Source of the DNA: Pempheris klunzingeri
Lineage: Eukaryota; Chordata; Actinopteri; Acropomatiformes; Pempheridae
Direction: 5' to 3'
NCBI RefSeq assembly: GCF_042242105.1
Contig: NC_092027.1
Coordinates: forward strand, 6,104,721-6,168,720
DNA: 64,000 nt
Position 1 is the stretch's first letter. Every line of letters starts with the position of its first letter. The translations under genes and the position numbers were made by a program. The notes under the pieces were generated by a model. It had not been told where the DNA came from, did not search any database, and worked only from the letters and a program-made list of their open reading frames with translations. Positions 38,601 through 52,080 of the stretch are shown piece after piece.

Positions 38601-41600
38601 AATAGTCCTGAAATAATACTGAAGCACATGACATGCAATAGATGTGTGTACAGAATAGATCAGCATATTAAATTTAGTGTGGGCAATCAGGATGATAGAT
38701 AGATTGCAAACCTATATAAAGAATATAGATCTTGGAGGATGTTGAGCAACTTCCAGACACCCCCACACAGGTCCTGAGGCACACAACCTCCTCTCCAATG
38801 TAATTTAAAAAATCTATGTACCAGCAAATCCATTCAACTGACTTCACGATTCTCTCTCTCTCTCTCTCTCTGTCTCTATTTCCTTCCTGATTTTTAAAAT
38901 TTTATTTACAGAAGTCACTGTACGAACTGGTGGTGCAGCAGTTGAAATATTACAAAATTCAGAGATTTCGCAAGAGGAAACATATAAATAGTGACATCAT
39001 ATTACAAACAGGAAAGCGCAGGGAATAACGCAATAGGATTACACAGACTGGACATTTAACAGGATATTTACTAAACACAAAACAGCCTTAAAAAGACCCA
39101 CTGAGTTAAACGAAGAGATTAGAAATAAAAAAACAGAACATAGTGAGCGTCATTGGTTATTTATCTCCGCAGCGACCTTGGCTTGTTTTGAAAGGGGGCA
39201 CACAAACACTCACCTGGCTTGACCGTGACATTGACGTAACCTTCTCCGTGAGCCCCGTCACCGTCCACCGTCACCTCAAACTCATACAGGCCCACAGTCA
39301 GCTGAGAGACAGGAGGGGAAAGGAAGGAAATCAAGCAAGCGCAAAGAAGAAGGGATCTTTTTTTAGACACAATCTACTTTCGTTATACATTCAATAGAGC
39401 TGCAGCTGCATTATTAATTTCCAGCAGAGCGTGAACACGAAGGCTGTGATCGGTACCTTGCTGAGTTTAAGTGTCGTGCTGTGCTTCCCTTCCATCTCCC
39501 CGCTGTAATCTTTGGATGAATGAGTTATCAGGCGCCAGTCAAATACATAGTTTGTTCCTGTAAAGAAGTTGCAACATTAAACAAATAAGTAATCAAAACA
39601 AAACTGCTCATGCATTAAATTAATATGTATCAGATGAGGATCATTTCCAGATGAGAGGCTTTGGTATCGTTGGATAACACGTCAAGGAGGGATCAAGGGA
39701 TTAACAAAATTATGACCCTCGTTCCTCTTTGTAGATGTATAATCTTTTTCCGGTTTGGATTTGAAATTATCTGGAAAGTGTTCAGTTGTGATGCACTGTA
39801 TGCTGACGGTGACTCAGGAACAGTCAAGCAGGTTTTACATTGTCGTTCCATTAGCGAATACAAAAAATATCACGTTAAATGACAGTCAATCTGCAATTAG
39901 TCTCCATAAAAACATTTCATATAATCTAATATTTCTGCTACATATGAATGTAGTTATATTACATGACTTATTTAAACAGTGTGCGTCACGTTTCCACATA
40001 GTTTCCAGGTGGTGACGTGCAACAGTTTATTTATCTGGTATTTTCAAGGTTTTACCCTCTTGAGGCGTTGGGACCACGAAGGCATTGAGTTCGACCTCGT
40101 TGCGTGGCAGCGTGACCTCCACACTCTCTCCTGCTGACACCACCAGCTCCCTCACTGTCAGGGGAAACAGCACGGGATAAGAGACGATGCCAAAACTACA
40201 GCAAGGCAACCAAAAGACAGAAGGTGGTCAGAGAGCTGAGTGTTCAACAAGAGACAGATAAATAACTTACCTTGAGCTCAATTTACACATGGATTCATTT
40301 CATAATACCAAATGAAAATATTTGAGAAATTGTCTTCTCTGCACTTGATTATAAGCCAGAATGTGGATACATTAAAATAGGTCTTACAGATGAAAATTTG
40401 ATGTATAAGTGGGGCAGAGACCACATTATTTTCCTTAAATTCCACCTACTTGGCAAATTTACACAAGCGCATTTGAATATCATATACTGTGACAGATAAT
40501 ATATAGTGTATTCAAGACCAGTTGTGCTTCTCTTCATGAGACCCTCAAAGGTGTACTGCAGTGATTCATCGCCGCTGTTGCATAAAATTAGTGGACTCAA
40601 GAGAGATTTAAGAAAAAAAAAATCTGGGTATTTGTATAGTGAGATCAAAGGATCAAAATTAATGCAGCAGTCTGCCTTTTCCCTCCTTCTTCCAAGATCT
40701 CCATAAATGTAAATATTTGAGTGAACTGAGCTGAGATGAAACATAAAAATAACCATCATGAAATTGTCAGACTTGACAAACCTGCCTTGAAAACAACAGG
40801 AGGTTTTGCAGGCGGCTTCTCCGCATGACTAGTAAACTGATCATGATGTCTGTGTCTATTTAGCGAGTTGCGTAAGGCGTCGGCAGTAAAGTGAAACATC
40901 CTCTTCGGAATCCCAGGTTCTTGTTTTGTAGGCTCTAAGCTCCTCATAAAATGCAGCTGGACGTCTGTGTTTTGGTGTTGTTTGCTCTAGTAAATCTAAT
41001 GCTAGTTAAAAGAGCTGAAGAGCTTGTAATGGCATGCATTGATTTACATAATGCATTCTTGCAATTTGTGAGTCAATAGCATTTAAATGGTGGTATTGTC
41101 CGTCAGAGATGAGAAACTGGTCATAGGAGTTATTCCTGTTTGTAGAAGTCCAGCATGTCTCAGCACATTCCTTTTGCTTGCACTCATTTGGCTTCACACC
41201 CACAGCGCATGCTGCTTTCATCTGGAAAAATAACATCTGAGCAGTCTGCCATAACATTCGCGGACAAAGTACATCTCCATCTGGCCAATAATCAAAGAAA
41301 ACAAAGAGGGAAGAGTAAAGAATCTTTTGCAAAATTTGGAGCGTGTGCCACAGAAAAATGGAAATTTAAAAGATTAATTCAAACCAACTTTAGCAAAGAC
41401 CTAAAAGTCAGATGAATCCTTCCTCCAAGGCTGCAAAACCACAGTGCTGCTACATTATGTATTAGTTCATAATTAATAAATGAAGACATGACATATTACT
41501 GAATGAGCTGGAAATAGGTGATCGCTGGCGAGGCATGTGACACCAAACCTCTGCAGACAGCGGCTTCCTTACCAGCCTGTGTTGGAGTTGTGATGATCGC

Positions 41601-44600
41601 AGCTGCAGTCGCTGTGGGCGTGCCGACATCACTGCTATTGGAAGACGCAGCAGTATCGGCGGTGTCGTGTACCGTTGAGTTCTGCTGTGATGGAGCTGAA
41701 GCGGTGTCTGCACTCCCATTGGCTGCCTGACTATGGTTCTTTTGGGCTATTTGAAGAAGTGTGATGGCGCTCGGTACTGTTGGAGTTGGAAAAACTGTTT
41801 CCGGTTTGTCACTTTCCTGCAGAACCAGTTAAAAAATGCCGGTTTGAATGATGTGACAAACTCGCTCACAGGAGCCATTTAATTCCTATTTACAGGTTCA
41901 CATTTCAGTGTTATTCATTTGTATACTCCCCATATTTATCACTACACTCCTATCCGAGTAGTGTGATTTAGAGAGTGAGGGTGGGAAGGATTTAAGAAAG
42001 AACAACAGAGAAAGGTGAAGAATATCGGCTGACTTATTGTAGAGCTGGTTCGTACTGCTAATTAACAGCATCTGCTACAAGCAAACAATGATCAACATAA
42101 CGTTTCAAAAATAACCAATATTCTGTGAGGTTACCGTGCTGGTAAGGTGTCCTGTGCGCAGTCTGTGGCCTCCTACATGCTGTGCGTAACGAGCTTTTCT
42201 ACGTCTTGATGTGACAGGACCCTTAAAGTAAAGATGAAGAAAACAAGGTATTTAGTGCTATGATATTATATATATTCCAACTCAGGCTGTCTGTTGATAC
42301 TAATTCTTGGTCAGATGCCAATGCTCCAATGCAGTGGTATAATTTTTACGCAGGATAACTTGAAAGCGGTGCTAAAAATTGATTAGTTGGCCAGACGACG
42401 GTAACTCACAGCAGAGACACCTTGACTTAATAACCTAAGTATTGACCCAGTGCATGTTCTGTTAAAAACATCTGAATAGATGATGAAACGTTCAAATACT
42501 TAGGCTTATCTTTTTATATTTTTGTTGGCATTCTTGGAAAAAATAATGACCAAATCAATGAAAGTGTGGCCATTCAAATAAGATTACTTGTTGTTTCAGT
42601 TGCTCTCTGTACCTTTGAGAGCACCTGAAGGAGGCCGAGGGACTCCTTGTGAGGCTGGGGAAGGGAGGTGAGGAGGCAGCCTCTATACCGCGTGCAGCTG
42701 AGAAGCACGCATCGCCCGCCGAGGCTCCACACGGCTTGGCAGTTCGGCTTCAGGCAGCAGAACTCCCAACACGTCGCCCCGCCTTTCCCGTCCGCCAGAG
42801 GGTGCCAACCCAGGGAGATGATGCTGCTCCAGTGGATCCCCAGCACCCCGCCGGTCACCCGGCAGAGATTTGCTGACACACCTGGACAGGGACAGGAGGA
42901 AGGAGAAAATGATGTACTGTGCTGATGTTCAAAACTGCTTCTCAAAGTGTTTTACACGTCAATCCCTTTGCCACGTGGTCCAAGATAAAAGAAAAAGCTG
43001 GAAGTTGGTCATAAAACTGGTTTTCCTGCAGAAAAATCCTTTAAAGAGTTTAGTGCAGCGTATGCTTTGATGAAAAAGGATCTGCCAAAGGCGGCAACAT
43101 AGATCAGTCGCCAGGGCAGCAATTCTCAAGCGTTTAAAGATTTCACTTGTTTATATCAATCAGGGCATTGTTGGAGACTCTTGGCATTGTCAAAGGCAAA
43201 GGGGCAAAGTGAAACCCACAGCGAATTCCGGTCCCAGCTAGTGAGACTTTTCACAGATTAAGCTTTGACTTAACATTTCTCAGAAAAGCCGACATGCAGC
43301 CGCAGTTTGAGCAGTCAGCCAAGTCAGCAGCAGAGAGAGGAAGTGAGGCTTTTCCCTGACAAAACAAGACACTGATTAAAACCCAAAGCACAGTGTGCAG
43401 CACGCACAAAACTCCATCCTTGGAGCCAGACCACATCAGACTCATATCAGCATTGCAGTGAGCTAGTACAGTTAGCTGCCCCTACAGCATGTGTGTGTGT
43501 TCCTCTTCAAAAACCTTGCTCTGGGTGGTAAAACTATTCTTATTCAAGAAATGAGCTCAATTCAATCAATCCGCAGTCTCGAATGAGAAATTCATTGTGT
43601 AGTCAGGTGCAATATAACAGCACGGGCTATAAAATACCACAGACTATAAAAGTAGCACAGGGAGAAATTGGAGTTTATATTTCACCAGTACTTCAATGAA
43701 TGTCCACAGAAACACAGGAGCCAAACTAGCTGTGAATAGCTGTCCAGGACAAGAGAATACAGCTGAGTCACTCTGTGAATTAAGAGAGCTGCAGAGTTTA
43801 CAGTGCAAAACCTTCTTTAAACTTATAATAAGTCCTGCTTGATTTGGCGGTAACCCCAGGTGCATCTGTTTATAGTGCAGCCAAACAAATTTGCATTCTT
43901 TGAATGAAGAAGTCAGTCAATAAGAAGGCTGATTATTGCTACTCAGTAGGCAATAATAAGTAATATTAGCTTTTCCAGTCAAATGATACCTGCATTCAAT
44001 TCTTTTTGTAGCCAGAAAAAAATACTATTTATGTGGTTTTTGCTGGAAGCCAATCACCGCAAGTGTTCTTTGATTTAACGTGAGGTGTGATTGCCCCACT
44101 TCTGCAGCAGCTCCAGCCCATGCAGTCTGTGGTGTGCGGTGAAGCGAGAGTTGGCAGTTCAGTGTGCTGAGATGCCATCAAAACATTCAAAAGTATGGCC
44201 GTACTACAAGCCTGCATAAAATTCAGATGGAACCATCATTTCATGACCTACTGTGGTCGGATTCTGTGCTACATACAGTTTAGATAAGATTCCCACACAA
44301 TTATCTTGCTAAAAATGCTGGAGACAGCAGCTCTTCTTCTAACTGCCCACTATGGCTCAGTCTTTTGAGTTGCATTATTTTCTGCAATATTTAAAACTGG
44401 TCTGCTGTCAAAAACCCACCCAAAACCTTAGTAATACATACATTGCATTTCCTGTGACTCCTCCACAATCCAAAACACTGAGCTGATATCAGTGAGATAA
44501 AACTGCAAAATGTACCACTGAATTAAATGCTATATAGAGAGTTAATAATAGGATGTAAATAATAATAAATAAATGCTGACCAAATACAGACCATAAATAG

Positions 44601-45495
44601 TATCAGAAATGGGGTTTAAATTAATGATAGTCTAAAGAATTATACATTTCAATTCAAGCTCTATTAAGCCTGGTGCTCTGAAAACACGAGTAGCTACAAT
44701 ATTTCTAGATATTTTTCAGATAAGATTCAGCTGAGTGCAAGGTTAGTCAGTTAAAGACTTATCCCACTCATGGCGAGGCAGTCAACAGTTACAGTGGCTT
44801 CAAAAGAAAAACACAGTTCATCAGTCCATCTAAGACAGAGCTATACACATATAACTGCTGCTACCATGGCAACACAAGAGCTGAGGGTGACTTTATGGGA
44901 TGTCAGTGTAACTCCAGTCTGGAAAAACACAGGTCTTGCCACATACAAAAACACACAAAAGCACTATAGTTTGTTTGAGAAAGGACCCTTTGGCCTCTGT
45001 TTAGTCATCCCACCCCTTGTCCACTCTGTCCCCCACCCCTAAACACACACACACACACACTGTCTACTCACAGAGCCCCTATTGTCCTGTTTCACACTGT
45101 AACCCACTGAGTAGAGTGGCATCAGAGAGGAGGCGCACACACACAGCAGGGGTGCCAACAGTCTCTCCGCCTCATATTAGAGGGACAGTAAACACCAACT
45201 AACAACTGACAACCATCCAAGCGTCATAATAAGATTGTAAGAAGGATGGAGACCCACCCTGAGTAATCAAAAGCATGAAAATCTACTATGAAGATGAGTG
45301 CTGGGAGTTTAACAGACACAGATGTCAGCTTCCTTATTAGTTCTCAGTCAACACAGGTGGTTTTGCCTGTTGAGTTTAGGGTGATGTTTGGTTTATTTTA
45401 CCGGTGGGAGGAGCAAACAGCCAGAGGTAGGTCAGCGGTAGGAGGAGGAGTTGAGGTAAGCTCCAGGTAAGTGGCTTGTGGTGTGCATAGGACAT
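32001..45495 (-). CDS. kiaa0319l: KIAA0319-like PKD-domain membrane protein
   Basis: Coding exons (minus): 45495-45402, 42881-42613, 42221-42135, 41816-41573, 40154-40056, 39557-39457, 39301-39214, 38218-38126, 38022-37890, 37749-37644, 37499-37377, 37276-37153, 36097-35965, 35750-35602, 34992-34841, 34653-34515, 34013-33854, 33635-33493, 33038-32916, 32751-32661, 32521-32430, 32200-32001; 980 aa (human 1049). This type I glycoprotein cycles between the Golgi, endosomes and plasma membrane; the human protein is a host receptor for adeno-associated virus through its first PKD domains. Domains: signal peptide 1-30; eight-cysteine MANSC/MANEC domain about 32-121; Ser/Thr/Ala-rich linker to about 231; five PKD domains 232-711; Cys-rich EGF-like part 813-853; one membrane helix about 857-879. 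The cytosolic tail has YKIL (896-899), a YxxPhi endocytic signal, and ends REELL, a dileucine-type signal. The first two exons are the least certain; the PKD-to-stop part is secure. Confidence 0.92.
35459..35601. repeat. long (CA)n/(GT)n microsatellite
   Basis: About 143 bp of CA with two CAGATA interruptions. It directly abuts the kiaa0319l exon 35602-35750, and on the gene's strand its first GT is that exon's splice donor. Confidence 0.95.
38857..38880. repeat. (TC)n microsatellite
   Basis: A TC run of about 20 bp in the kiaa0319l intron between the exons at 38218 and 39214. Confidence 0.85.
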
Positions 45496-45830
45496 TTTCC
45501 ACGAGGACCAAGGACCTAAAAAGGAAACAAAAATATGTTAGTGTGCTTTAAAATTTCAACAGAGGTGGGCCAACAAACCTAAATTAAGGGCCATTTTAAA
45601 AATGCAAGTTGAATTGTGAGTTCATACCACGACTCACAATGACAGTAGCAAATAATATCATTGGAATCACTTTCAGACCGGTTTGATGAACACTAGAAAC
45701 ACTGACAGCCAAAACAATATCCATTTTCCTGAGCTGCCAACGCTGCTTTAGCACACATTGTTCTGACACGTCCCTCAGTGTGGATGCTCACATCAGTATA
45801 TTTATAGTTATGGACGGCCCTTAACAAACA

Positions 45831-46339
45831 TTAAAAGGAATAGTTCGACATTTTTGGAACTGTGCTTATTCGTTTTGGTTTTTTCCTGAGAGTTAGAGGA
45901 AAAGATCTTTTCCACTCTCATGTCCGTGTGCTAAATTTGCAGCTTGAGCCACCAGCAAATAAGCTTAGCAGGACGCAAAAAGTGGAAACAAGGGTTCACA
46001 GCTCGCCCAGCTTTCCCAAAGGTAACTGTGAATAAAGAGTCCAGTACATAACCCCCTGTAACACCCCAACGTGTTGTTCGTATACTTCTTTTTAGTACAG
46101 ATTCAACAAACATGATAACACGTGTTAATTAATGAGCTTTAGAGGTGTTGGTAGGCTGATTTTGTGCCAGGCTGGGTGCTTCCCACTATTTCTAGTCTTT
46201 GTGCTCAGCCGAGCTAACTGTCTGCTGTTTGTACCTTCATATTTACTGTACAGACATGACAGTGGTGGCAATCTTCTCATCTAACTCTCAGCAAGAAGGT
46301 AAATAAGTGTATTTCCAAAATGTGTAAGTATTCCTTTAA
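45831..46339. mobile_element. MITE-like element, copy 2 (both ends present)
   Basis: It starts TTAAAAGGAATAGTTCGACA and ends in the inverted counterpart GTAAGTATTCCTTTAA, so it has terminal inverted repeats beginning at TTAA. Internal blocks match the copy at 19735-20005. It has no coding capacity and lies in a kiaa0319l 5'UTR intron. Confidence 0.65.
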
Positions 46340-46704
46340 TACTGCAAAGAACACAAGAATCAATGATGGGATGCTGCTGAAATCAGAATTAAATTCACTC
46401 ATTGATGCCTCATTTAAAATAGTTTCAGAGGAAAGTAGTGAAGATATGCTGAGAGCATTATTCTGAGGCTACAGAAGAAAATTGTGCAGATTTAAAGGTT
46501 ATTTTTAATTCAGTTTTCAGACCTTTCACATAAACTTAGATCAATTCAAGCGTAAGCTGCCCACTCATCTCTCTCACAGGAAGAACAACTGTCAACTCAA
46601 CTAACCAACTGACTCTACATATGGTTTAGTCATAATACCTGCTGTATGTGACCAAACACACCTACTAAATACAAACTGAAACCTGCAAAACACACCGCGG
46701 TTAC

Positions 46705-46885
46705 CTTTCTCCTGTCCAGGCAGTGGAAGAAAGAGATGCGGGAAGAGAGAGAGAGCGATGAGTTAGGTTGGCAGCGAGGCGCTGTGAGGTGACGGGTGAC
46801 GACAAGTCAACACCAGCACTCTGAGGAAGAGATCCAACATGGCCGCCTCCTGGGCCTTCACAGGCTCAGCTGCTCAAACACTACG
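46705..46885 (-). other. probable kiaa0319l 5'UTR exon with a short uORF
   Basis: On the minus strand an acceptor (polypyrimidine, then CTCTCTCTAG|CG) at 46885 and a donor (GAAAG|GTAACC) at 46705 bound a 181-nt segment. It contains ATG 46840 in good context (GCGGCCATGT) and a stop at 46763, a 25-codon upstream ORF. It precedes the start-codon exon, whose acceptor CTTTTTAG| is at 45515. Transcript evidence is lacking, and it could instead be a first exon. Confidence 0.4.
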
Positions 46886-49800
46886 CTAGAGAGAGCGAGA
46901 AAAAGAGAGAAAATGATTGAACACGTGGATCGTTTAACATCAGGATGAAGAAAATTCATATTAACACGCGTTACAGTGATTTCAGCTGCATTGCCCCCCC
47001 AATATGAATTATTCAGGTTATTCCTCCTTCTCCAGCTTGATTACTGGCATGCAACAGTACTTCGGCTCTTTAGAGGAGCATGTGAGGAGGAACTTGAACA
47101 ACCTAATACACATTAACTTGATAGCAAATGTGTACGCAAATCAGATTCAACATTGTGCAGCTGGAGATACTGGAGAGGCAGAGAGAGCAAAGAACACAAG
47201 AACATATATGTGACATCTTGTATCGGAGCATTGAAAGATGGTAATGACGAGCATCATTACAAACAAAAGGAAGAAAAAGAAATTTTAGTTTAGCAGTTTG
47301 TTGAGAACTAACACTCCACTAACACTCTTCCCCTTACATAAGAATTCAGGCCACTGCCTTCTGTTGTAATTATGATATTCAGGACATGAAATATCCAGTG
47401 TTTGAGTGTAGTTCAACAAATACACAAGTCTGTTTCATTATGCAACAATTCTGCTAATATCCTGTTGATGAAAACATGACTCACGTCCTGTGAGCTCTTT
47501 CCTTTTAACTTTTAATTGAAGCCATGTTCATTGACGCACTTCTATCACAGTTGTCTCGTATCTCTGCCTTAGCCAAAGGTCAACAGATTATGGAATATAG
47601 TCAGCCTTAAATATGCAGTGTATCTGTCACTTTGGTCTACAACCTTTTACCCTGCCTGTGTATTCATAATGAATATGAAAAATATCTGTGAGCGCTACTC
47701 TTTGGAGGATAGCTGTATGCAAAATAATAATATTTCTACCTCTGTCCTAAGCCCTTATCCTTCTCCTGTGCAAGCACCACATCAGTCACTAAATACAGAG
47801 CAGTTCTATCACACAGCTGCATCCCTCGCTGCTTCTCCATACGACTGTCTGAGGTCTTTGTTTTAATTGTAAGTCACTCTGGGTGAAAAAAGGGTCAGAG
47901 CCCCACGGGGTATAACACAGGTTGAACATGAATCCTTAGGATAGAAGTGCCAGAACTACAATGATTATTCGATTAGTTGTCGACTATTAAATTAATTGCC
48001 ATTAAGATATTTTTAATTAGTTTGTCATTTTTTAAAAGGAAAAAAAGTCACAATTCTCTGAATCCAGATTCTTAAACGTGAATATTTTCAAGTTTCTTTA
48101 CTCCTCTATGACAGTAAACTGAATATCTTTGGGCTGTTAATGAAACAAGACACGTGAGGACGTCATCTTGGGCTTTGGGAAACAGTGATCCATATTTTTC
48201 ACCATTTTCTGACAATTTATAGACCAAACGACTACATCTATTAAATAATGAGAAAACAATCAACAGAAACAATCCTTTGTTGCAGCAATATACAAAGTTA
48301 CTTTATCCAATTGGACAACGTTAGAAAATGTAAAATATGTGACATTGTGATTAAGATACCTTCACAGGCCATCCAGACCCCTAAAGTTTAACATCCTAAC
48401 ACTTAATGTTCTTTCCTTCTGGAAGTGGGATGTGGAAGTATCTCATTTCCAAGTAATTAGCAATGATAATAAAGTCATGCTGGAGAATAAATAACAAGCT
48501 GAGTGAGTCACAAAAAAGCAGCAGGATGCAGATTGTTGCGCTGCACTTGTAGGAATGGATAACAGTGTGTTCATGACGTGAGGAACAAAGTAACGCTTTA
48601 GTAAGAGGGAATTCATGGACGAAATAAAAGAGCCATGCTGCACTTTTTCCGCTCTCAAATTCTCATGCAAGTTCTCACAGCAGAGTGGAATAAAAGCAGG
48701 GGGTGGGGTGATCAGCACAGGTCCTGGGACACTGTGTTCAAGATGTCAGCAGGCCTCTTCTCCACAGCGTCTCAGTAGGAGACTGCTGTGGGGAAATATG
48801 GTAATAAATCAAGCAGTTTTCACAAGCATGTGCTGTGCAGACGGTCTGTACGTGCTAGCTAGATGCTATACAGCCAATCTTAATTTCTTTTACATGTGAG
48901 TTTAATGCACTTTTCAAATCTAATCCATTACACTGAAGTTTTGATATCATGTGGATCTCATTTGTACTCTTGCACTTTTCAGTTTAAATAGTTTTACCTT
49001 CACTGAATTTGTCATTCTGTGAAGCACTTTGTACAAAATGTGCTACACAAAGAAAAGTTGCCTTGCCATGCCTTCCTCTGTCTTCACTGCTCTGCATTTA
49101 AAGCATGCAGATGGTGATACTCTCTGCAGACTCACTGCTTCGCAGTAATGAGTTCAAGACAGCAGCTGACTTCAGTAACAGATTGCATGACAGCAAATAA
49201 TTTGGTGTAAACTGAAAATACACACTTGTGTTACAACTACATCTGTTCAATTGTAACTTTGCCATTATGCATTTTACGAAGACGCTGTTAAGAGAAAAAT
49301 AAAAGTTAAGATCACAGGCTCTCACGGACTCACACATGAGCTGCTGGCACAAACCTGCATGATCTGCCTCCATATGTGAATCTGCATTCCTGCGCACAGA
49401 CGCTTGAGCCCCAGCAGCCTCCTCCAGCGCTACAATCAACAGCTCAGTGAGTCCTAAAAACACAAACAGTCATTTGTCGTCTTGCGCTTGTTTTTCCTTC
49501 TCCAGGTAATCCACCAAAATAGGAAAAAGAAAAAAAAAAAACAGCTCCGGGTAAAAATAAGTTCAGTGGCGGTTCCTCCTCTTTGATGAAATCAGTCGTA
49601 GATATGCCTTTTCAGTGCACAGCGGTAAACGACATGCCCTCAGGCTGGTGGTGACTATGAGTGTGTGCAGCAGCAGTAATGCTCAGGTGCACTCGGTCAC
49701 CTGGGCTGATGACAGCTCGGCCATTATGGTCACCTCAATGGCTACTTTTCCCTTGAGAAGCTCCTGCAAAACAATGATGTCTCTGACCAAAACCCCCTTA

Positions 49801-51401
49801 CATCCGGAAAAGGACAAGTTCTCTCTCTGTTTGGCCGTTTCTTCCTCCTCTCTGTCTCTCGGGAGTCAATAGCGCACTTGTCGGCTCTGTGCTGGTTTCC
49901 AGGCAGACAGGTTGGTGGAGATTTCTCAGTATAGACACCAAGTCCCACGCACTGTTCCTTCTGGCGGCTACAGGGAAGGAAGATTAAGTTGTTTTTATTT
50001 CTCTCCAAGGTCGAGTCCTTGAAAGAAAGAAAAAATCTGCAAAATAATATAATAATAATCCTTCCATTTTGCTGTGTCAACTAGAGACGCATCCTCACAG
50101 CAACAATTATTCTAATCCTAGGATGACACTTAAATGGATGCAAGTACCACAAGTATTGCAGCAATATCATAAAACTCTGAGTATGGGAATATCATAGGAG
50201 AATGAAAAATATGAGTACACTATGAGGCCATTATAGGTTAAGTCTTACAGCTGAGTAAGACCTCTGACTGTATATAAACATACTGTATTAGTGTCTAACT
50301 TCTAATAGATTTTTAGCCAGAAGACTCATATCAGCTTGTCTTGTATTTGCCTAATCATATTGATTTCAGTCACTTTTTCTGATTTATTGGATTTATTTTG
50401 CCTTGCAGGAATAACATAAGTCAGGATGCACTGATGGCAACATTTTCATTTGCTTTTAGTTTTTGCTGTCAGTTATTTTACTACTATTGGATGTCACTTT
50501 ATGTAACTTCTGTTACACTGAGGGATAAATCTCCGTTTCTTTGGGATGCCGCAAGTCAAACATTTCCCATCCCAGACGATGAAGACTTAACCGAGGGGTC
50601 AACAAATTGATTAGTGGGTCGGCATAAAACATAAAACCCATTCATAAATATCAAATATTGCTGGTTAGAGCCTCACGTGGAGTTGAATGTCCAACATTTT
50701 CATATCAAAGAGGAAGATTTAAGGATTTCTAAGCTCTTGATCTGACTAAGAGAGGAACATCACACAACTATTGAATAACACGTCTAAAAAGCAATCATGA
50801 AAATTAGTTAGTTAAGCCCTGCTCTATAAGAATGATTGAATCTTGCACAGTAATGGATTAACAGATTACACTGCAAACAAGTGCATGATTGAGTGCATGA
50901 ATGAACGGCTGTCAATCAAATGAAATGAATGAGAAGACGCACTGGGATAATATCTCTGAGACCTTTCAGTCAAAATGGTGGGCTCGTACATTATGCATCT
51001 CGCAAACCTGAGGACAAAAGTCAGGGTTGACTCAAAACGTGAAGTGTGTAGCTGCAAAGATAATTTAGTAAAAGGCCGGTGGCTGCAGCCTGCATAGTCC
51101 ACTGCACAATCACAAAATTACAAACGAGGGCTGGGTGAATGAATAATATGACACTTATAGTAACTGATCTTCCTTCCGTTTTAATGGGACACAGCGACGT
51201 CCCAGAGCCGAGGTTGAACACCATAAGGTAGATCACCTGTATAATCCGGGATCACCCCCCTGTTTAAGGCACCTTGAGGCTAACAGCTGCTGGCACACAT
51301 CGCTTTCACTACACACCGTGCAGGAACACGGACTCATCCGGTGCGTTTTAAAGGCAACTGTCACGACACCGTTAAAGAAAGAAAAGTGCGCAGGGACTTA
51401 C
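46886..51401 (-). other. kiaa0319l 5'UTR intron
   Basis: Between the two proposed 5'UTR exons. I see no conserved coding sequence on either strand. Short retroelement-tail-like fragments occur near 47870 and 49020-49070 but are too short to class. Confidence 0.35.
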
Positions 51402-52080
51402 GGTGCTACTGGCTCAGTGTTTCCTCTCCTCGGGTGGCTGTGATGAGATGTGTCGTCGTTGTTGTCGTCGCTGTTGGACAGTTAATTAGGTCAGTGTTCC
51501 TCTCGCTGTTACAGCTGATGTGCCAGTGTGACCACCGTCAAGCTAGTCCCTGTCCGACAAACGCTTCCGGTAGCTGGATTTTCAAAATAAAACCCCAACT
51601 GACACGACCGTTGGAGCGTTTTGCGGCCCACGGAAACACATTAGCCCACATTGACGATGACTCTGACAATAAATATGCAGTCAGTTATAATATTATATGA
51701 ATTAAATTACCCCGACGATATCTCAATTCTATATTTGTTTATGTTTTAACTTTTAGCTGAAAATCCGAGGCTACGTCACTTCCGCCACACGCCACCTGCC
51801 GACCAACTGTCAGGTTCAGCTCAGCATAAACAGTCAGGCCTGCTGAGCTTTTATGTGGTGTAATTAGCGCTGTAACACTAAACGAAAAAAAGGAGTAAAA
51901 ATGCTTTTCCACGACCTCAATAAATTGCGCGGCTTCGCTTCTCCGACGTTACAGGACGGACCAAAATGGCGTCTTCATCCTCCAACTATCCCTCTTGTGA
52001 TTGGCTCTTCGATATTGTTGGGCCGTTTTCATTGGCTAGTCGCAGCTTTATTTTGACTATTCACTTCCGGATTAGCACAT
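51402..52080. promoter_or_regulatory. divergent kiaa0319l/ncdn promoter
   Basis: A minus-strand donor AGCACC|GTAAGT (boundary 51402) marks the likely kiaa0319l first exon. The ncdn first exon ends at 52115 on the plus strand. Between them lie ETS-type sites (acttccgcc at about 51777, cacttccgga at about 52062), a YY1-like aaaatggcg (about 51963) and two inverted CCAAT boxes (gattggct about 51999, cattggct about 52030). There is no TATA box. This is the usual make-up of a bidirectional housekeeping promoter. Human KIAA0319L and NCDN are also head to head. Confidence 0.65.

Noticed and set aside
40349-40759. Minus-strand open frame of 136 codons in a kiaa0319l intron
   Set aside because: AT-rich, no homology, and it lies between correctly phased exons.
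49010-49075. Segment resembling a retroelement tail (tgaagcactttgtac...gttgccttgcc)
   Set aside because: Too short and diverged to assign to a class.
49098-49463. Minus-strand open frame inside the kiaa0319l 5'UTR intron
   Set aside because: A possible acceptor (TTTTTAG|GACTC) and donor exist, but the peptide resembles nothing and the exon cannot be supported without transcripts.
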